Positions 8,746-17,707 of a stretch of 64,000 nucleotides of DNA are shown here, piece by piece; within the stretch, counting starts at the first letter, position 1, and every line of letters starts with the position of its first letter. This stretch comes from Polynucleobacter necessarius. Lineage in GTDB: Bacteria; Pseudomonadota; Gammaproteobacteria; Burkholderiales; Burkholderiaceae. The notes beneath the pieces are model-generated. The model saw nothing but the letters and a program-made list of their open reading frames with translations, was not told where the DNA came from and searched no databases. The translations under genes were made by a program, and so were the position numbers. The stretch is taken from the NCBI RefSeq assembly GCF_900096755.1, contig NZ_LT615227.1, positions 1,517,822 to 1,581,821 on the forward strand. The letters are read 5' to 3'.

Positions 8746-8779
8746 GACTCACTATTGTCTATGAACATGACTCACTATT
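8734..8779. repeat. Perfect 23-bp tandem duplication over the tatD start codon
   Basis: Bases 8734-8756 and 8757-8779 are identical 23-mers, GTCTATGAACATGACTCACT followed by ATT. On the minus strand each copy contains ATG TTC ATA GAC, the first four codons of tatD. Because 23 is not a multiple of three, initiation at the upstream copy would meet TAG after ten codons. The downstream copy is the true start. This looks like a recent slippage event. Confidence 0.95.
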
Positions 8780-8799
8780 TTAGCCTGCCTAGCAGCAAT

Positions 8800-9927
8800 C
8801 TAGCTGCTAAATAGCTGTTGATATTGAGAGAGCAATGCTTCCAGTTGAATTCTGTTGGCCAGTGGATGATTTTCGTGACGACGCGCCTGCGTTAACGATT
8901 TCCAAAAATTGAGTAGTTTGGCTAAATTCGCATTCTTAGACAAATTTTGCAGGGTGGACATGTGTTTTGGGTAATAGCGGGGATTGCCTCCTTGCGCCAC
9001 TGACTGAAGATCGGATACCCAACGTTGCATGGTGGCCAATAAAAATGAGTAACGAGCCTTGTTAATCTTTTCGGCTGCATCAAGCCAGTTTATGCGAGCG
9101 CCTTGTGACATGGATTGCAGTAAATAGCGAGATGCTTGAATGGAGATGGTTAATTCATCTTTTTCATCTTTGTTGTGGCGAGCCACCAAAGACTCCAGCA
9201 CTGAATATGGTGCTCCGCCCTGCTCGTCATAAATTGTTTCAATATCAGAATCTGCAATATTCAAGCCGGGGATATCTTGCACCCTACCCTTTAACCAACT
9301 TAAGCCAAGCTGGCGATCTGGGCGAGGTGCTGTTAATAAACGGCAACGAGAGCGAATAGTTGGCAGTACGCGATCCACTAGCAAAAGGAAAATCGTATTT
9401 GGAGGAGGCTCTTCCAGGGATTTGAGTAATGTGTTTGCAGAATCCGACCGCAACATCTCCAGTGGGTAGATCAAAATAATTCGATTTCCGCCGCGATGAG
9501 ATCCAATGGAGAGCCCCTCAATTGCAGTGCGAGTTTCCTCGATGGAGATATTTTTCTTTTCTTTCTTTTCGCTAGTAGCTCCATCGCCATCATCACGCGC
9601 CGCCCGCCCTTTTTTAGGGGCTTCATCACCCTCATAATCAGCATGGGGTAAAAGCTTTCGATGCGTCTCGGGGACGAGGGGAATAAAGTCTGGATGATTG
9701 CCGGTATTAAACCAATGGCAAGCCTCACATTGGTTGCATGGCCTTTTATTGGTTTGACTGCCTTCGCACAAAAGCGCCTTAGCTAACTCAACAGCAAAAG
9801 CAAACTTCCCTATTCCCGATTGTCCATGGAGCAAGATTGCATTAGGAAGATTTTGGAAGTCTAAGTTGCTCCATAGCGATTGTAGCCATGGAGCAATATG
9901 AGAGTTTTCGCGTTCATTCGTTGGCAT
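8800..9927 (-). CDS. holB: DNA polymerase III subunit delta'
   Basis: The 375-residue AAA+ clamp-loader subunit delta' helps load the beta sliding clamp. It has a P-loop-like GQSGIGK at 35-41, a four-Cys zinc module (Cys54, Cys64, Cys67, Cys70), the segment TLLKSLEEPPPNTIFLL typical of the family, and the sensor/arginine-finger SRC motif in TIRSRCRLL. The region around 95-125 is a charged insertion (KKGRAARDDGDG and EKKEKK). It lies between tmk (9-base gap upstream) and tatD, the widely conserved proteobacterial order. It is intact. Confidence 0.93.
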   Translation of the reverse strand: MPTNERENSHIAPWLQSLWSNLDFQNLPNAILLHGQSGIGKFAFAVELAKALLCEGSQTNKRPCNQCEACHWFNTGNHPDFIPLVPETHRKLLPHADYEGDEAPKKGRAARDDGDGATSEKKEKKNISIEETRTAIEGLSIGSHRGGNRIILIYPLEMLRSDSANTLLKSLEEPPPNTIFLLLVDRVLPTIRSRCRLLTAPRPDRQLGLSWLKGRVQDIPGLNIADSDIETIYDEQGGAPYSVLESLVARHNKDEKDELTISIQASRYLLQSMSQGARINWLDAAEKINKARYSFLLATMQRWVSDLQSVAQGGNPRYYPKHMSTLQNLSKNANLAKLLNFWKSLTQARRHENHPLANRIQLEALLSQYQQLFSS

Positions 9928-9936
9928 ATAAATTAA

Positions 9937-10575
9937 TTAAATCTTGATTTCTATAGCCTGCAAATCACCCCAAATAGATTCCGGGGTTTTGGTTGCGTCT
10001 ACGAGATAGAAACGCTTGGGATCTTCTTTTGCGCGACGGAGATATTCCTGGCGGACCTTATCAAAAAAATTTAAATCCATTTTTTCAAACTTATCGGGCG
10101 CCCTTACCTTCGACCTGCGTCCCTCGGCAACCTCGCCAGGAAGATCAAATAGGATGGTTAAATTTGGCTGAAGTAGCTTGCCATCGGCACGACCCTGCAC
10201 CCATTGCTCTAATTCATTGAGCTTCTGAATGCTAAGGCCACGCCCACCGCCTTGATAGGCAAAGCTTGCATCGGTAAAGCGATCTGAAATCACAATCTTT
10301 CCGGCGGTAAGTGCCGGCTCAATAACTTGAGCGATATGTTCGCGTCTAGCAGCAAACATCAATAACGCTTCAGTCTCAAGGTTCATTGGGGCATCAAGTA
10401 GCAAGCTCCGAAGTTGCTCGCCTAATGCAGTGCCGCCTGGCTCTCTTGTTAGGATAATTTCCTTGCCCGGAAAGCGATCCTGCATCAATTTGCAAAATGC
10501 ATCTACGTGCGTACTTTTTCCGGCGCCGTCTATGCCTTCAAAACTAATGAAATGCCCTGGATACAGTGATGTCAT
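9937..10575 (-). CDS. tmk: Thymidylate kinase
   Basis: The 212-residue P-loop kinase phosphorylates dTMP to dTDP with ATP. It shows the P-loop [11 protein letters not shown] (12-22), the REPGGT motif (44-49), SDRF (97-100) with the catalytic Asp-Arg, and the AYQGGGRG substrate loop. Length and motif order match the bacterial family. It begins 6 bases after the expected (pre-mutation) stop of mltG and is followed by holB, so it is translated within an operon. It is intact, as expected for an essential nucleotide enzyme. Confidence 0.95.
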   Translation of the reverse strand: MTSLYPGHFISFEGIDGAGKSTHVDAFCKLMQDRFPGKEIILTREPGGTALGEQLRSLLLDAPMNLETEALLMFAARREHIAQVIEPALTAGKIVISDRFTDASFAYQGGGRGLSIQKLNELEQWVQGRADGKLLQPNLTILFDLPGEVAEGRRSKVRAPDKFEKMDLNFFDKVRQEYLRRAKEDPKRFYLVDATKTPESIWGDLQAIEIKI

Positions 10576-10695
10576 AAAAAATTATTTATTTGATTTATTT
10601 TGGCTTGGTTTTCGTTGGTACCGATCCACAGCCTCTTCATGTTGACTTAAATTGCGTGAGAAGTGGCTTGTTCCATCCCCTTTGGCTACGAAATA

Positions 10696-11658
10696 TTACG
10701 CATCACTTTTTTCCGGATGGGAAGAGGCCTGAATTGACTCTTTGCTTGGCATCGAAATCGGGGTGGGTGGTAAACCTTTGTGCATATAGGTATTGTAGGG
10801 ACTGTCCTTGCGAAGATCCGCTTTACGTAGATTCCCGTCAAATTTCGGCCCAATTCCGTAAATAACGGTTGGATCAGTCTGCAAAGGCATCCCTTTATTA
10901 AGTCGATTAACAAAAACTGCCGAAATCATTCCCCTATCGCTTGAGCGCCCCGTCTCCTTTTCAACAATAGAGGCTAGGATCAATAGTTGATATGGATTTT
11001 GTAAGGGCAGCCCCTCTGCCCTTTGAACCCAAATTTTTATTAACTGCTTTTGCATGGCCTGTGAGGCTCGACGATAGATATTGAGGTCAGGTTCATCTGG
11101 GTCAAAAATATAGGTATCAGGTAAAAATATACCCTCAGCGTTTGGGTAGCTTAAGTTCAGACTTTGCAACAAATCTTTAGTGGTCATTCCTTTGGTTAGG
11201 TGAATTAAGGCTGGATGCGCATCTACCATGGCGCGTAACTGCCATAATGACATCCTCTCCGGAATAATGGCGATGTTCTCTCTGACCCTATCTCCACGCG
11301 CAATCTGTAAAAGAATTTTTCCCAGACTTGCGCCAGTTGGTAGTAGATAAGTGCCTGGCTTTAGTTTGGAGCCAACAAACAAAGCTTTTGCAGAGATCTG
11401 AAAGCTAAGAATATTGACCGAAATGCCTTGTGCCTGCAATTGGTCTGAAATGCTAGCAAGACCTGACTGAGGCTTAATTTGAATCTTAAACTCGGATGAA
11501 TTTGAAATATTCGACTCTTTGGGTACAACCGGTAATAAGAAGATGGCGCTATAGAAGACGCTTGCCAGAATGAAGGCAATTGAGAGTAATGTTTTTAACC
11601 CTTTGACATCGAACCGTTTTTTTCTAAAAAACGATCTCCTCTGAATTTTTCTGCTCAT
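10696..11658 (-). CDS. mltG: Endolytic murein transglycosylase MltG, truncated by an in-frame stop
   Basis: MltG cleaves nascent glycan strands at the inner membrane and sets their length. Residues 25-45 form the membrane anchor, a LysM-like region follows, and the YceG domain contains ILASIVEKETG with the catalytic Glu (about 233). The frame stops at TAA (10696-10698) after EKSDA. The same frame then continues with YFVAKGDGTSHFSRNLSQHE and stops at 10582-10584, 6 bases before tmk. Relatives have DALYFVA at this point, so TAA replaces a Leu codon by one substitution (TTA to TAA). The last 37 codons, including the conserved YFVA strand, are lost. The catalytic residue remains, so partial activity is possible. 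Confidence 0.85.
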   Translation of the reverse strand: MSRKIQRRSFFRKKRFDVKGLKTLLSIAFILASVFYSAIFLLPVVPKESNISNSSEFKIQIKPQSGLASISDQLQAQGISVNILSFQISAKALFVGSKLKPGTYLLPTGASLGKILLQIARGDRVRENIAIIPERMSLWQLRAMVDAHPALIHLTKGMTTKDLLQSLNLSYPNAEGIFLPDTYIFDPDEPDLNIYRRASQAMQKQLIKIWVQRAEGLPLQNPYQLLILASIVEKETGRSSDRGMISAVFVNRLNKGMPLQTDPTVIYGIGPKFDGNLRKADLRKDSPYNTYMHKGLPPTPISMPSKESIQASSHPEKSDA

Positions 11659-11678
11659 CAGGCTATGATAAAAGGGTC

Positions 11679-12680
11679 ATGACAAATTCCCTTCAAAACA
11701 CCCTTCTTTCTGGGCAAAGTAAGCTCCAAAAGCCATGTCTATTGCCGCAATGGGGCTTAATCATTGTTGAGGGGGTGGATGCGAGCGCCTTTTTGCAGAA
11801 CCAGCTGAGTAATTCCGTTTTGGGTCTTAGGGCTACTCAACCAACTGAAATTGCTCAAAATACTGACGCAGTAAGGCTTATTGGCTATTGCAGTCCGAAA
11901 GGTAGGCTTTTGGCTAGTGCATGGATTGGGCTCTTTCCTGCGGAAGGGCCATCTGAGGATCGCTTTGGATTATTTATCTCGGCAGACATTGCTTCGACTG
12001 TAGCGAAGCGCCTATCTATGTTTGTTCTACGTTCAAAAGTGAAGGTTTTAGATGTTTCTAGCAAGTACATCATTTCTTGTTTGGTTGGAAGTGACGACCA
12101 AATATCTGGAGTTAGCTTAGGTGCGGAGCAGCTTGGCTTACGATTGCCGGATGTGTTGCTGAACGACCAAACCTTTGCAAGGGTTTTGATTGCCGATCCA
12201 GCCAACAATGACGTTAACTTAGACAAAGAGAATTTAAGTAACTGGAACTATCTAGAGGTAATCAGCGCTATACCAAGAATTGTTCTGGCAACCCAAGAAC
12301 AGTTTGTGCCCCAAATGATTAACTTTGAATCCGTTGCTGGCGTAGACTTTAAAAAAGGCTGCTATCCAGGTCAAGAAATAGTGGCGCGCAGTCAATATCG
12401 TGGCGCAATTAAAAGAAGGCTCCAGCTTGCGCACTGTTCCACAGAGAAGATTGATCTAGCTTTACTTGTACCCGGTACCGAAATCTTTCATTCTGATGAT
12501 CCAACTCAGCCCGCAGGCATGGTTGTTCTAGCATCAGAAAATCCAATCGAATTGCATAGGGTTGATCTACAAATTGAATGCAAATTAGACGCTCTAGAAA
12601 GTGGAAATTTACATCTTGGTAGCCCTCAGGGTCCTGTGTTAAAAATAGATGTACTGCCTTACCCACTTCTGGAAATCTAA
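11679..12680 (+). CDS. ygfZ: Folate-binding Fe-S cluster protein YgfZ
   Basis: The 333-residue protein belongs to the GcvT-like YgfZ/IBA57 family, which needs tetrahydrofolate and supports maturation or repair of Fe-S enzymes such as MiaB. The diagnostic motif KKGCYPGQE lies at about 225-233, with its conserved Cys, followed by IVARSQYRG. It is transcribed away from mltG; their start codons are only 20 bases apart, so the promoters must overlap the two genes' 5' ends. The NRDE gene follows 8 bases later. It is intact, although folP (folate synthesis) elsewhere in the window is broken. Confidence 0.88.
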   Translation: MTNSLQNTLLSGQSKLQKPCLLPQWGLIIVEGVDASAFLQNQLSNSVLGLRATQPTEIAQNTDAVRLIGYCSPKGRLLASAWIGLFPAEGPSEDRFGLFISADIASTVAKRLSMFVLRSKVKVLDVSSKYIISCLVGSDDQISGVSLGAEQLGLRLPDVLLNDQTFARVLIADPANNDVNLDKENLSNWNYLEVISAIPRIVLATQEQFVPQMINFESVAGVDFKKGCYPGQEIVARSQYRGAIKRRLQLAHCSTEKIDLALLVPGTEIFHSDDPTQPAGMVVLASENPIELHRVDLQIECKLDALESGNLHLGSPQGPVLKIDVLPYPLLEI

Positions 12681-12688
12681 GCTTAAAA

Positions 12689-13546
12689 ATGTGCCTCATC
12701 CTATTTGCCTGGAAATCTCATCCTGACTACCCCTTAGTGGTGGCCGCAAATCGCGATGAGTTTTATGAGCGTGATACTGAGGCGGTCGCTTGGTGGGCTG
12801 AACACCCACATATTTTGGCAGGCAAAGATCGCGCCGATGTATTGGGCAGCCCTGGCACATGGCTTGGATTTACAAAAACTGGTAGGTTTGCCGCTGTAAC
12901 CAATGTTAGGGCACCAAGCGAAAAAAATCCCGATGCAAGAACTCGCGGAGAACTTTCATTATCGTACTTAGCCGGGATAGATCGCCCCGTCGATTTCATT
13001 CAAAATAACGCCAAACGCTTTCAGCAATACAACGGATTTAATATGCTGATGGCTGATTTCAGCGATCCCGCAAATGCCGAAATGCATTGGGTGAGCAATC
13101 GTATGGCGATGGGACAAAGCATTCGCCCACGAAAAATTTTTCCCGAGCAAGCCCTAGAAGCTGGTGTTTATGGTTTATCAAACGCTATGCTCGATACACC
13201 TTGGCCCAAGGTCAATCATCGTGTCGCCGCTTTTGCGCAAGCATTGGCCATGGATCAAGGACAATTAAAAAATGTGGATCAGTACCTTAAGTTATTAGCT
13301 GATACGCATCAAGTGAGTGATCATGAACTTCCAAATACGGGTGTAAGCAAAGAATGGGAAAAGGCTTTATCACCAGCCTTTGTAAAAACCCCCTCTTACG
13401 GAACTCGCTCCAGCACGGTGCTAAGAGTTCGCAGGGATGGTCAATTTGAGATGGTTGAACGACGCTTTGATGCAGCAGGATCCATTGGTCACGATGTCAT
13501 CACCGGAGCCCTAAGTTCAGCGCCGGGCTCGAATCTGTCAGTCTAA
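12689..13546 (+). CDS. NRDE family (TANGO2-like) protein
   Basis: The 285-residue protein starts with MCLILFAWKSHP and has the name-giving NRDE motif at 21-24 in VVAANRDEFYERDT. Further on are the family stretches GSPGTWLGFTKTGRFAAVTN, YGLSNAMLDTPWPKV and YGTRSSTVL. The family (PF05742) includes eukaryotic TANGO2 and bacterial homologues; a role in haem handling has been proposed for some members, and the bacterial function is open. It is probably cytoplasmic and co-transcribed with ygfZ. It is intact. Confidence 0.85.
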   Translation: MCLILFAWKSHPDYPLVVAANRDEFYERDTEAVAWWAEHPHILAGKDRADVLGSPGTWLGFTKTGRFAAVTNVRAPSEKNPDARTRGELSLSYLAGIDRPVDFIQNNAKRFQQYNGFNMLMADFSDPANAEMHWVSNRMAMGQSIRPRKIFPEQALEAGVYGLSNAMLDTPWPKVNHRVAAFAQALAMDQGQLKNVDQYLKLLADTHQVSDHELPNTGVSKEWEKALSPAFVKTPSYGTRSSTVLRVRRDGQFEMVERRFDAAGSIGHDVITGALSSAPGSNLSV

Positions 13547-14035
13547 TTATCGTGGGCGCTGATCATCGTTCACAACACGTTCGCCATCAGCATTTCGAGT
13601 TGCTAGGCGCTTAAGATACTTAAATGCCCCTGTAGCCATGCAACATACCTCGCCCTGATCGTTGTATAGCTTGGCCTCACAGAACGCCATAGTTGCTGTT
13701 CGGCGGACTGTATCTGCTTTAACGCGGAGGACGCCATTAGAGCGGCCTGCATAAAATTATTCTTTAGCTCAATTGTTGCAACGCTGCGATCGCCTGGATC
13801 TCCTGATCTGGCCGCAACCGCCATGGCAACATCCATCAAGGTTAACAATACCCCTCCATGAGCAACTTCCCAGGTATTGGTGTGTTCAGGCTTCAAGGCG
13901 AGCAATATTTCGCCCTTGCCCATTTCAGCGCTCAAACATCTCACACCCAAAAGCTTTAGAAAAGGCACATTGAGTTCTTCGCCTAAATTGGCAAATTGGG
14001 TTTGGGGGGTTAATTTGGACTTGTTTATTCATCAT
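13547..14035 (-). pseudogene. PaaI-like hotdog thioesterase, frameshifted
   Basis: The open middle part (13968 down to about 13740) reads as a hotdog-fold acyl-CoA thioesterase: VPFLKLLGV, NTWEVAHGGVLLTLMDVAMAVAAR with the active-site HGG and Asp, and ATIELKNNFMQAA. After that the ORF drifts (MASSALKQIQSAEQQ). The expected end, containing CMATGAFKYLKRLATRNADG and VVNDDQRPR, is in another frame with a stop at 13547-13549. Upstream, KLTPQTQFANLGEELN joins the body in frame, but the ATG-ATG pair at 14030-14035 is in a different frame across a G6 run. At least two indels are present. The enzyme's substrate is unknown. Confidence 0.75.
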
Positions 14036-14086
14036 TTGATTTTAGAGGCTTGTACGCGAATATGGAAATCCCCCTAGAATAGTTCC

Positions 14087-15553
14087 ATGGCCTTTAAGTT
14101 AACTGGCGAAGACGCCTGTAAAAAACCCCTACCAACTCCTATACCCAATCCATATTGGGTAGCTTTTTCAGCGGCGTCGGCGCGCTTGATAGATTTATCC
14201 CTTGGGAGGGATAATTTGCCATCCGACCCAACATGGCTTGAGGTACTGGCTGGTAATAATCCAATCAATCACTCCGAAATCTTTCCTAATCCAATCTCTA
14301 CCGCCTATAGCGGTCATCAATTTGGCGTATGGGCAGGACAGCTTGGAGATGGAAGAGCAATTCTATTGGGGGAAATGGCGGGACAAGAATTACAGCTTAA
14401 GGGGGCGGGGAAAACGCGATTCTCCCGAATGGGCGATGGACGCGCAGTCTTGCGATCCTCCATTAGGGAGTTCTTGTGCAGCGAAGCTATGTATGCATTG
14501 GGTATTCCCACTACAAGAGCTTTATCAATTGTTGGATCAGATTTACCAGTTCGGCGTGAGTCGGTTGAAACGGCGGCTGTTTGTGCACGTCTTGCGCCAA
14601 GCTTTATTAGGATTGGGCATTTTGAGCATTTCGCCTCTTTGCAAAATACTCCGCGTTTAAAGGAGTTGGCAGATTTACTGATTAATGAGCACTATCCAGA
14701 ATGCAAGCAAAGTCAAAATAATTACCTGGATCTCTTTACGCGTATATGCGAGAGAAATGCCACTCTAGCTGCCCAGTGGCAATCAGTCGGGTTTTGTCAC
14801 GGCGTCCTCAATAGTGACAACATTAGCGTGTTGGGCTTAACCATGGATTACGGTCCTTTTGGCTTCATGGATCAATTTCAAATTGACCATATCTGCAATC
14901 ACAGCGACCAAGGCGGTCGTTATGCCTATCATCGGCAACCTCAAGTCATGCATTGGAATATGGCCTGTCTAGCAAGCGCAATGATGCCGTTGATTGAGCT
15001 GACCGCTGATGTTGATGAGGCAGAAAAACTGCTCAGATCAGCCCTCGAACAATTCCCCCTAATTTATGCCAAAACATGGCAATCGCTCTTCCGCAAAAAA
15101 TTAGGATTGGCTAGCTCTCTTGATCGGGATATGGATTTGATTGAACGATTGCTGCAGGCCATGCATGAGTCGAGGATTGACTTCACTAACTTCTTTCGGA
15201 AATTGAGTGACGTGAAGGCAGGCGCGACTGTGGATCAGATTCCTTTGAGAGATAATTTCATTAATCGTCCAGCCATAGACCAATGGTTCTCTGATTACCT
15301 TATTAGATTAAACGAGGAGTCGAGTGATGACTTGCATCGCAAGCAAAGAATGGATGAGGTTAACCCTAAATATATCTTGAGAAATCATTTAGCCCAAGTT
15401 GCAATTGATAAAGCAAAAGAAAAAGATTTTTCTGAGGTAGCCACTTTACTTAGAGTTCTTGAAAAACCTTTTGAAGAACAACCGCAATATGAAAGCTACT
15501 CATATCCCCCTCCCGCGGATTTATCTCGCATTGAAGTAAGCTGTTCATCTTAA
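14087..15553 (+). CDS. selO: Protein adenylyltransferase SelO
   Basis: The 488-residue SelO/YdiU pseudokinase transfers AMP from ATP to Ser/Thr/Tyr residues of proteins and is linked to redox homeostasis. Visible are STAYSGHQFGVWAGQLGDGRA (72-91), the nucleotide-binding KGAGKTRFSRMGDGRAVLRS (105-124), the active-site loop CHGVLNSDN near residue 240, and DYGPFGFMD. The C-terminus SCSS (485-488) is the Cys version of the tail that carries selenocysteine in animal SelO. msrB follows 34 bases later. Both act in oxidative stress responses, so a small redox operon is likely. It is intact at about the family's normal length. Confidence 0.93.
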   Translation: MAFKLTGEDACKKPLPTPIPNPYWVAFSAASARLIDLSLGRDNLPSDPTWLEVLAGNNPINHSEIFPNPISTAYSGHQFGVWAGQLGDGRAILLGEMAGQELQLKGAGKTRFSRMGDGRAVLRSSIREFLCSEAMYALGIPTTRALSIVGSDLPVRRESVETAAVCARLAPSFIRIGHFEHFASLQNTPRLKELADLLINEHYPECKQSQNNYLDLFTRICERNATLAAQWQSVGFCHGVLNSDNISVLGLTMDYGPFGFMDQFQIDHICNHSDQGGRYAYHRQPQVMHWNMACLASAMMPLIELTADVDEAEKLLRSALEQFPLIYAKTWQSLFRKKLGLASSLDRDMDLIERLLQAMHESRIDFTNFFRKLSDVKAGATVDQIPLRDNFINRPAIDQWFSDYLIRLNEESSDDLHRKQRMDEVNPKYILRNHLAQVAIDKAKEKDFSEVATLLRVLEKPFEEQPQYESYSYPPPADLSRIEVSCSS

Positions 15554-15587
15554 ATAAGAATGAATAACTTTAACTATAAAAATCTCT

Positions 15588-15998
15588 ATGAAAAAAACAG
15601 ATCAAGAATACAAGCAAGAACTCAGTGATATCGAGTATCGCGTTACTCGTGAAGCTGCGACCGAGCGTCCTTTTTCTGGCAAATATTGGGATCGCTGGGA
15701 TAGGGGTCGCTATAAATGTGTTTGTTGTAATACCCCCCTCTTCTTATCTGAAACAAAATTTGATGCTGGTTGCGGCTGGCCAAGTTACAACGCCCCTGAA
15801 AACGTCTCATCCATAAAAGAAATTCGGGATATGAGTCATGGAATGATCCGCACTGAAGTGCGCTGCGCCAACTGTGATGCCCATCTGGGTCACGTATTTG
15901 ATGATGGCCCTAACCCTACGGGTCTTCGTTACTGCATCAATTCAGCATCTTTGAGTTTTGAGCCGGGTGACAATGCTCTACTCGCAAATCCGGACTAA
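15588..15998 (+). CDS. msrB: Peptide-methionine (R)-S-oxide reductase
   Basis: The 136-residue MsrB reduces methionine-R-sulfoxide in proteins. Zinc ligands are two CxxC pairs (Cys44/Cys47 and Cys93/Cys96). The GCGWPSY motif carries Cys62 as the likely resolving residue, and RYCIN has the catalytic Cys116. [10 protein letters not shown] is also typical. It lies directly downstream of selO and 27 bases before yciB, all on the plus strand. No signal peptide is present, so it is the cytoplasmic form. It is intact. Confidence 0.95.
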   Translation: MKKTDQEYKQELSDIEYRVTREAATERPFSGKYWDRWDRGRYKCVCCNTPLFLSETKFDAGCGWPSYNAPENVSSIKEIRDMSHGMIRTEVRCANCDAHLGHVFDDGPNPTGLRYCINSASLSFEPGDNALLANPD

Positions 15999-16025
15999 AA
16001 GTTAAATAGCAGGATAATTCAGCCT

Positions 16026-16574
16026 ATGAAATTTTTATTCGACCTCTTCCCTATTATTCTTTTCTTTATTGCTTTTAAATTTGGCGATATCTATACGGCT
16101 ACGATAGTTGCCATGGTTGCAACAATCGGGCAAATATTGTGGGTCTACTACCGCCACCGCAAGATTGATGCGATGCAATGGGTCAGCCTGGTCATGATCT
16201 TAGTATTTGGTAGCTTAACGATCTTTCTACACGACAAAACTTTTATTCAGCTAAAGCCAACAGCACTCTACTGGCTTTTTGCTGGAGTCCTTTTTATTAG
16301 TGCTCAGTTCTTCAGGAAGAATTGGATTCAGGTCTTAATGGGTAAGCAAGTAACTCTTAAGTCAGAAAGTGCGCATTCAGTTTGGCATCAATTAAATATG
16401 GCATGGGCAGCATTCTTTTTTGCAATGGGCGCTCTCAATCTATATATTGCCTTTGAGTATTCTGAGGAGACCTGGGTTAACTTTAAGTTATTCGGCAGCA
16501 CTGGTTTATTGGTTGTGTTCGTCATCATTCAAGGCGTTTGGTTGTCTCGGCACATGGAGCATCCTGCAGAATGA
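16026..16574 (+). CDS. yciB: Inner membrane-spanning protein YciB (septation protein A family)
   Basis: The 182-residue polytopic protein begins with FLFDLFPIILFFIAFKFGDIY and has about five hydrophobic helices. TIFLHDKTFIQLKPT and WHQLNMAWAAFFFAMGALNLYIA are typical of the family. YciB contributes to envelope integrity and cell-division membrane processes. Its stop overlaps the next gene's start (ATGA at 16571-16574), so yciB and bolA are translationally coupled. The order yciB-bolA-ppiC is common in Burkholderiales. It is intact. Confidence 0.92.
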   Translation: MKFLFDLFPIILFFIAFKFGDIYTATIVAMVATIGQILWVYYRHRKIDAMQWVSLVMILVFGSLTIFLHDKTFIQLKPTALYWLFAGVLFISAQFFRKNWIQVLMGKQVTLKSESAHSVWHQLNMAWAAFFFAMGALNLYIAFEYSEETWVNFKLFGSTGLLVVFVIIQGVWLSRHMEHPAE

Positions 16575-16819
16575 GCATTAATCAACAGCGCATTTTATTG
16601 TTTGAAGCCGATCTGCGCAGAGCGTTTGATGTGCAGAGCCTCATCATTGAAGATGAAAGCCATCTTCATGCCGGCCACGCTGGCGCTGCAACTGGTGGTG
16701 GGCATTTTAAGCTTTCGATTACAGCCCCAGAATTCAAAGGTTTGAGCCTTGTAGCCCGTCATCGAGCAATCTATGCAGCCCTCTTCAGCGCCATATTCCC
16801 AAAGAAATACATGCCTTGA
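16571..16819 (+). CDS. bolA: BolA family protein, C-terminus lost by a 4-bp deletion
   Basis: ATG 16571 (MSINQQRILLFEADLRRAF) overlaps the yciB stop by four bases, which fixes the start. ESHLHAGHAG and GGGHFKLSITAPEFKGLSLVARHRAIYAAL are the BolA/IbaG core, including His residues used with monothiol glutaredoxins in [2Fe-2S] handling. The ORF ends KKYMP. Bases after it, read two bases along, give ALTISALSADEV up to TAG at 16849-16851, the expected family tail after KKYIH. Loss of four bases from an ATACATAC-like repeat in AAATACATGCC explains this. About 13 residues are missing. The fold's core is present, so function is uncertain. Confidence 0.8.
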   Translation: MSINQQRILLFEADLRRAFDVQSLIIEDESHLHAGHAGAATGGGHFKLSITAPEFKGLSLVARHRAIYAALFSAIFPKKYMP

Positions 16820-16906
16820 CTATTTCAGCCCTCTCTGCTGATGAGGTTTAGCTTGGTCATGATTTAAACTCAACAAGCCTTTTACTATTTAATTCCACAT
16901 AAAAAA

Positions 16907-17701
16907 ATGATTAATAAACGCCAAATCTTCGCTATTAGCGTACTCAGCGCCTCTCTCCTTTCTAGCTACTCATATGCGCAAAACGCAGTGATTGTGAATG
17001 GTAAATCGATCCCCAAAGCTCAGCTCGATAAGCTGGTCCAAAAGTCTGGTCAACCTGACAACCCGCAGGTGCGTGATCAAGCGCGTGAAATGTTGGTGAC
17101 ACGTGAATTAATTCTGCAAGAAGCGGATAAACGCGGAGTGATTCAAAACGAATTAGTTCGAGAACAATTAGAGCAGGCACGAATGAGTGTTTTGATTGCG
17201 GCTGTATTTGAAGACTATGTTGCAAAAGAAGGTGTTGCAGAGGCAGATCTTCAAGCCGCTTATGACTCCGTGAAGTCTCAATATACCGGCAAGGAATACC
17301 ATGTCGAGCATATCTTGGTAGAAAAAGAATCTGATGCCAAGGCAATTATTGCGCAGTTAAAGTCAGGCGCTAACTTCGAAGAGATTGCTAAAGCGAAATC
17401 TCAAGATCCTGGATCAGCAAAAAATGGTGGTGATCTTGGTTGGGTTAGCGACAAGGCTCTTGTGCCTGAATTCTCTAAAGCCATGGTGCAACTTAAGAAT
17501 GGACAAATCACCGAAAAACCAGTGAAGTCTCAATTCGGTTGGCATGTGATCAAAATGATTGATGTGCGCGATGTGAAGGCGCCTAGCATAGATGAAATCA
17601 AAGATCAACTTAAGCAAATGATTATGTCTGACAAGAATTGGCAGAAAGCGAAGTCCTCAGAAATGATGCAAAAGCTCCGCGCTAAAGCCAAAATTCAATA
17701 A
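16907..17701 (+). CDS. Periplasmic peptidyl-prolyl isomerase, parvulin type
   Basis: The 264-residue protein has a signal peptide (residues 1-24, ending SYA before QNAVIV), a SurA/PrsA-like N-terminal helical region, and a parvulin rotamase domain at about 130-222. Domain signatures are VEHILVEKESDAKAIIAQLK, GANFEEIAKAKSQDPGSAKNGGDLGWV and SQFGWHVIKMID. Such proteins help fold outer-membrane and periplasmic proteins. It follows yciB-bolA as in Burkholderiales relatives. The C-terminus is rich in Lys. It is intact. Confidence 0.9.
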   Translation: MINKRQIFAISVLSASLLSSYSYAQNAVIVNGKSIPKAQLDKLVQKSGQPDNPQVRDQAREMLVTRELILQEADKRGVIQNELVREQLEQARMSVLIAAVFEDYVAKEGVAEADLQAAYDSVKSQYTGKEYHVEHILVEKESDAKAIIAQLKSGANFEEIAKAKSQDPGSAKNGGDLGWVSDKALVPEFSKAMVQLKNGQITEKPVKSQFGWHVIKMIDVRDVKAPSIDEIKDQLKQMIMSDKNWQKAKSSEMMQKLRAKAKIQ

Positions 17702-17707
17702 AGCAGC

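Noticed and set aside
15540-15553. Selenocysteine use in SelO
   Set aside because: The C-terminal motif is Cys-Ser-Ser coded by normal codons before TAA; there is no in-frame TGA or SECIS-like hairpin that I can see.
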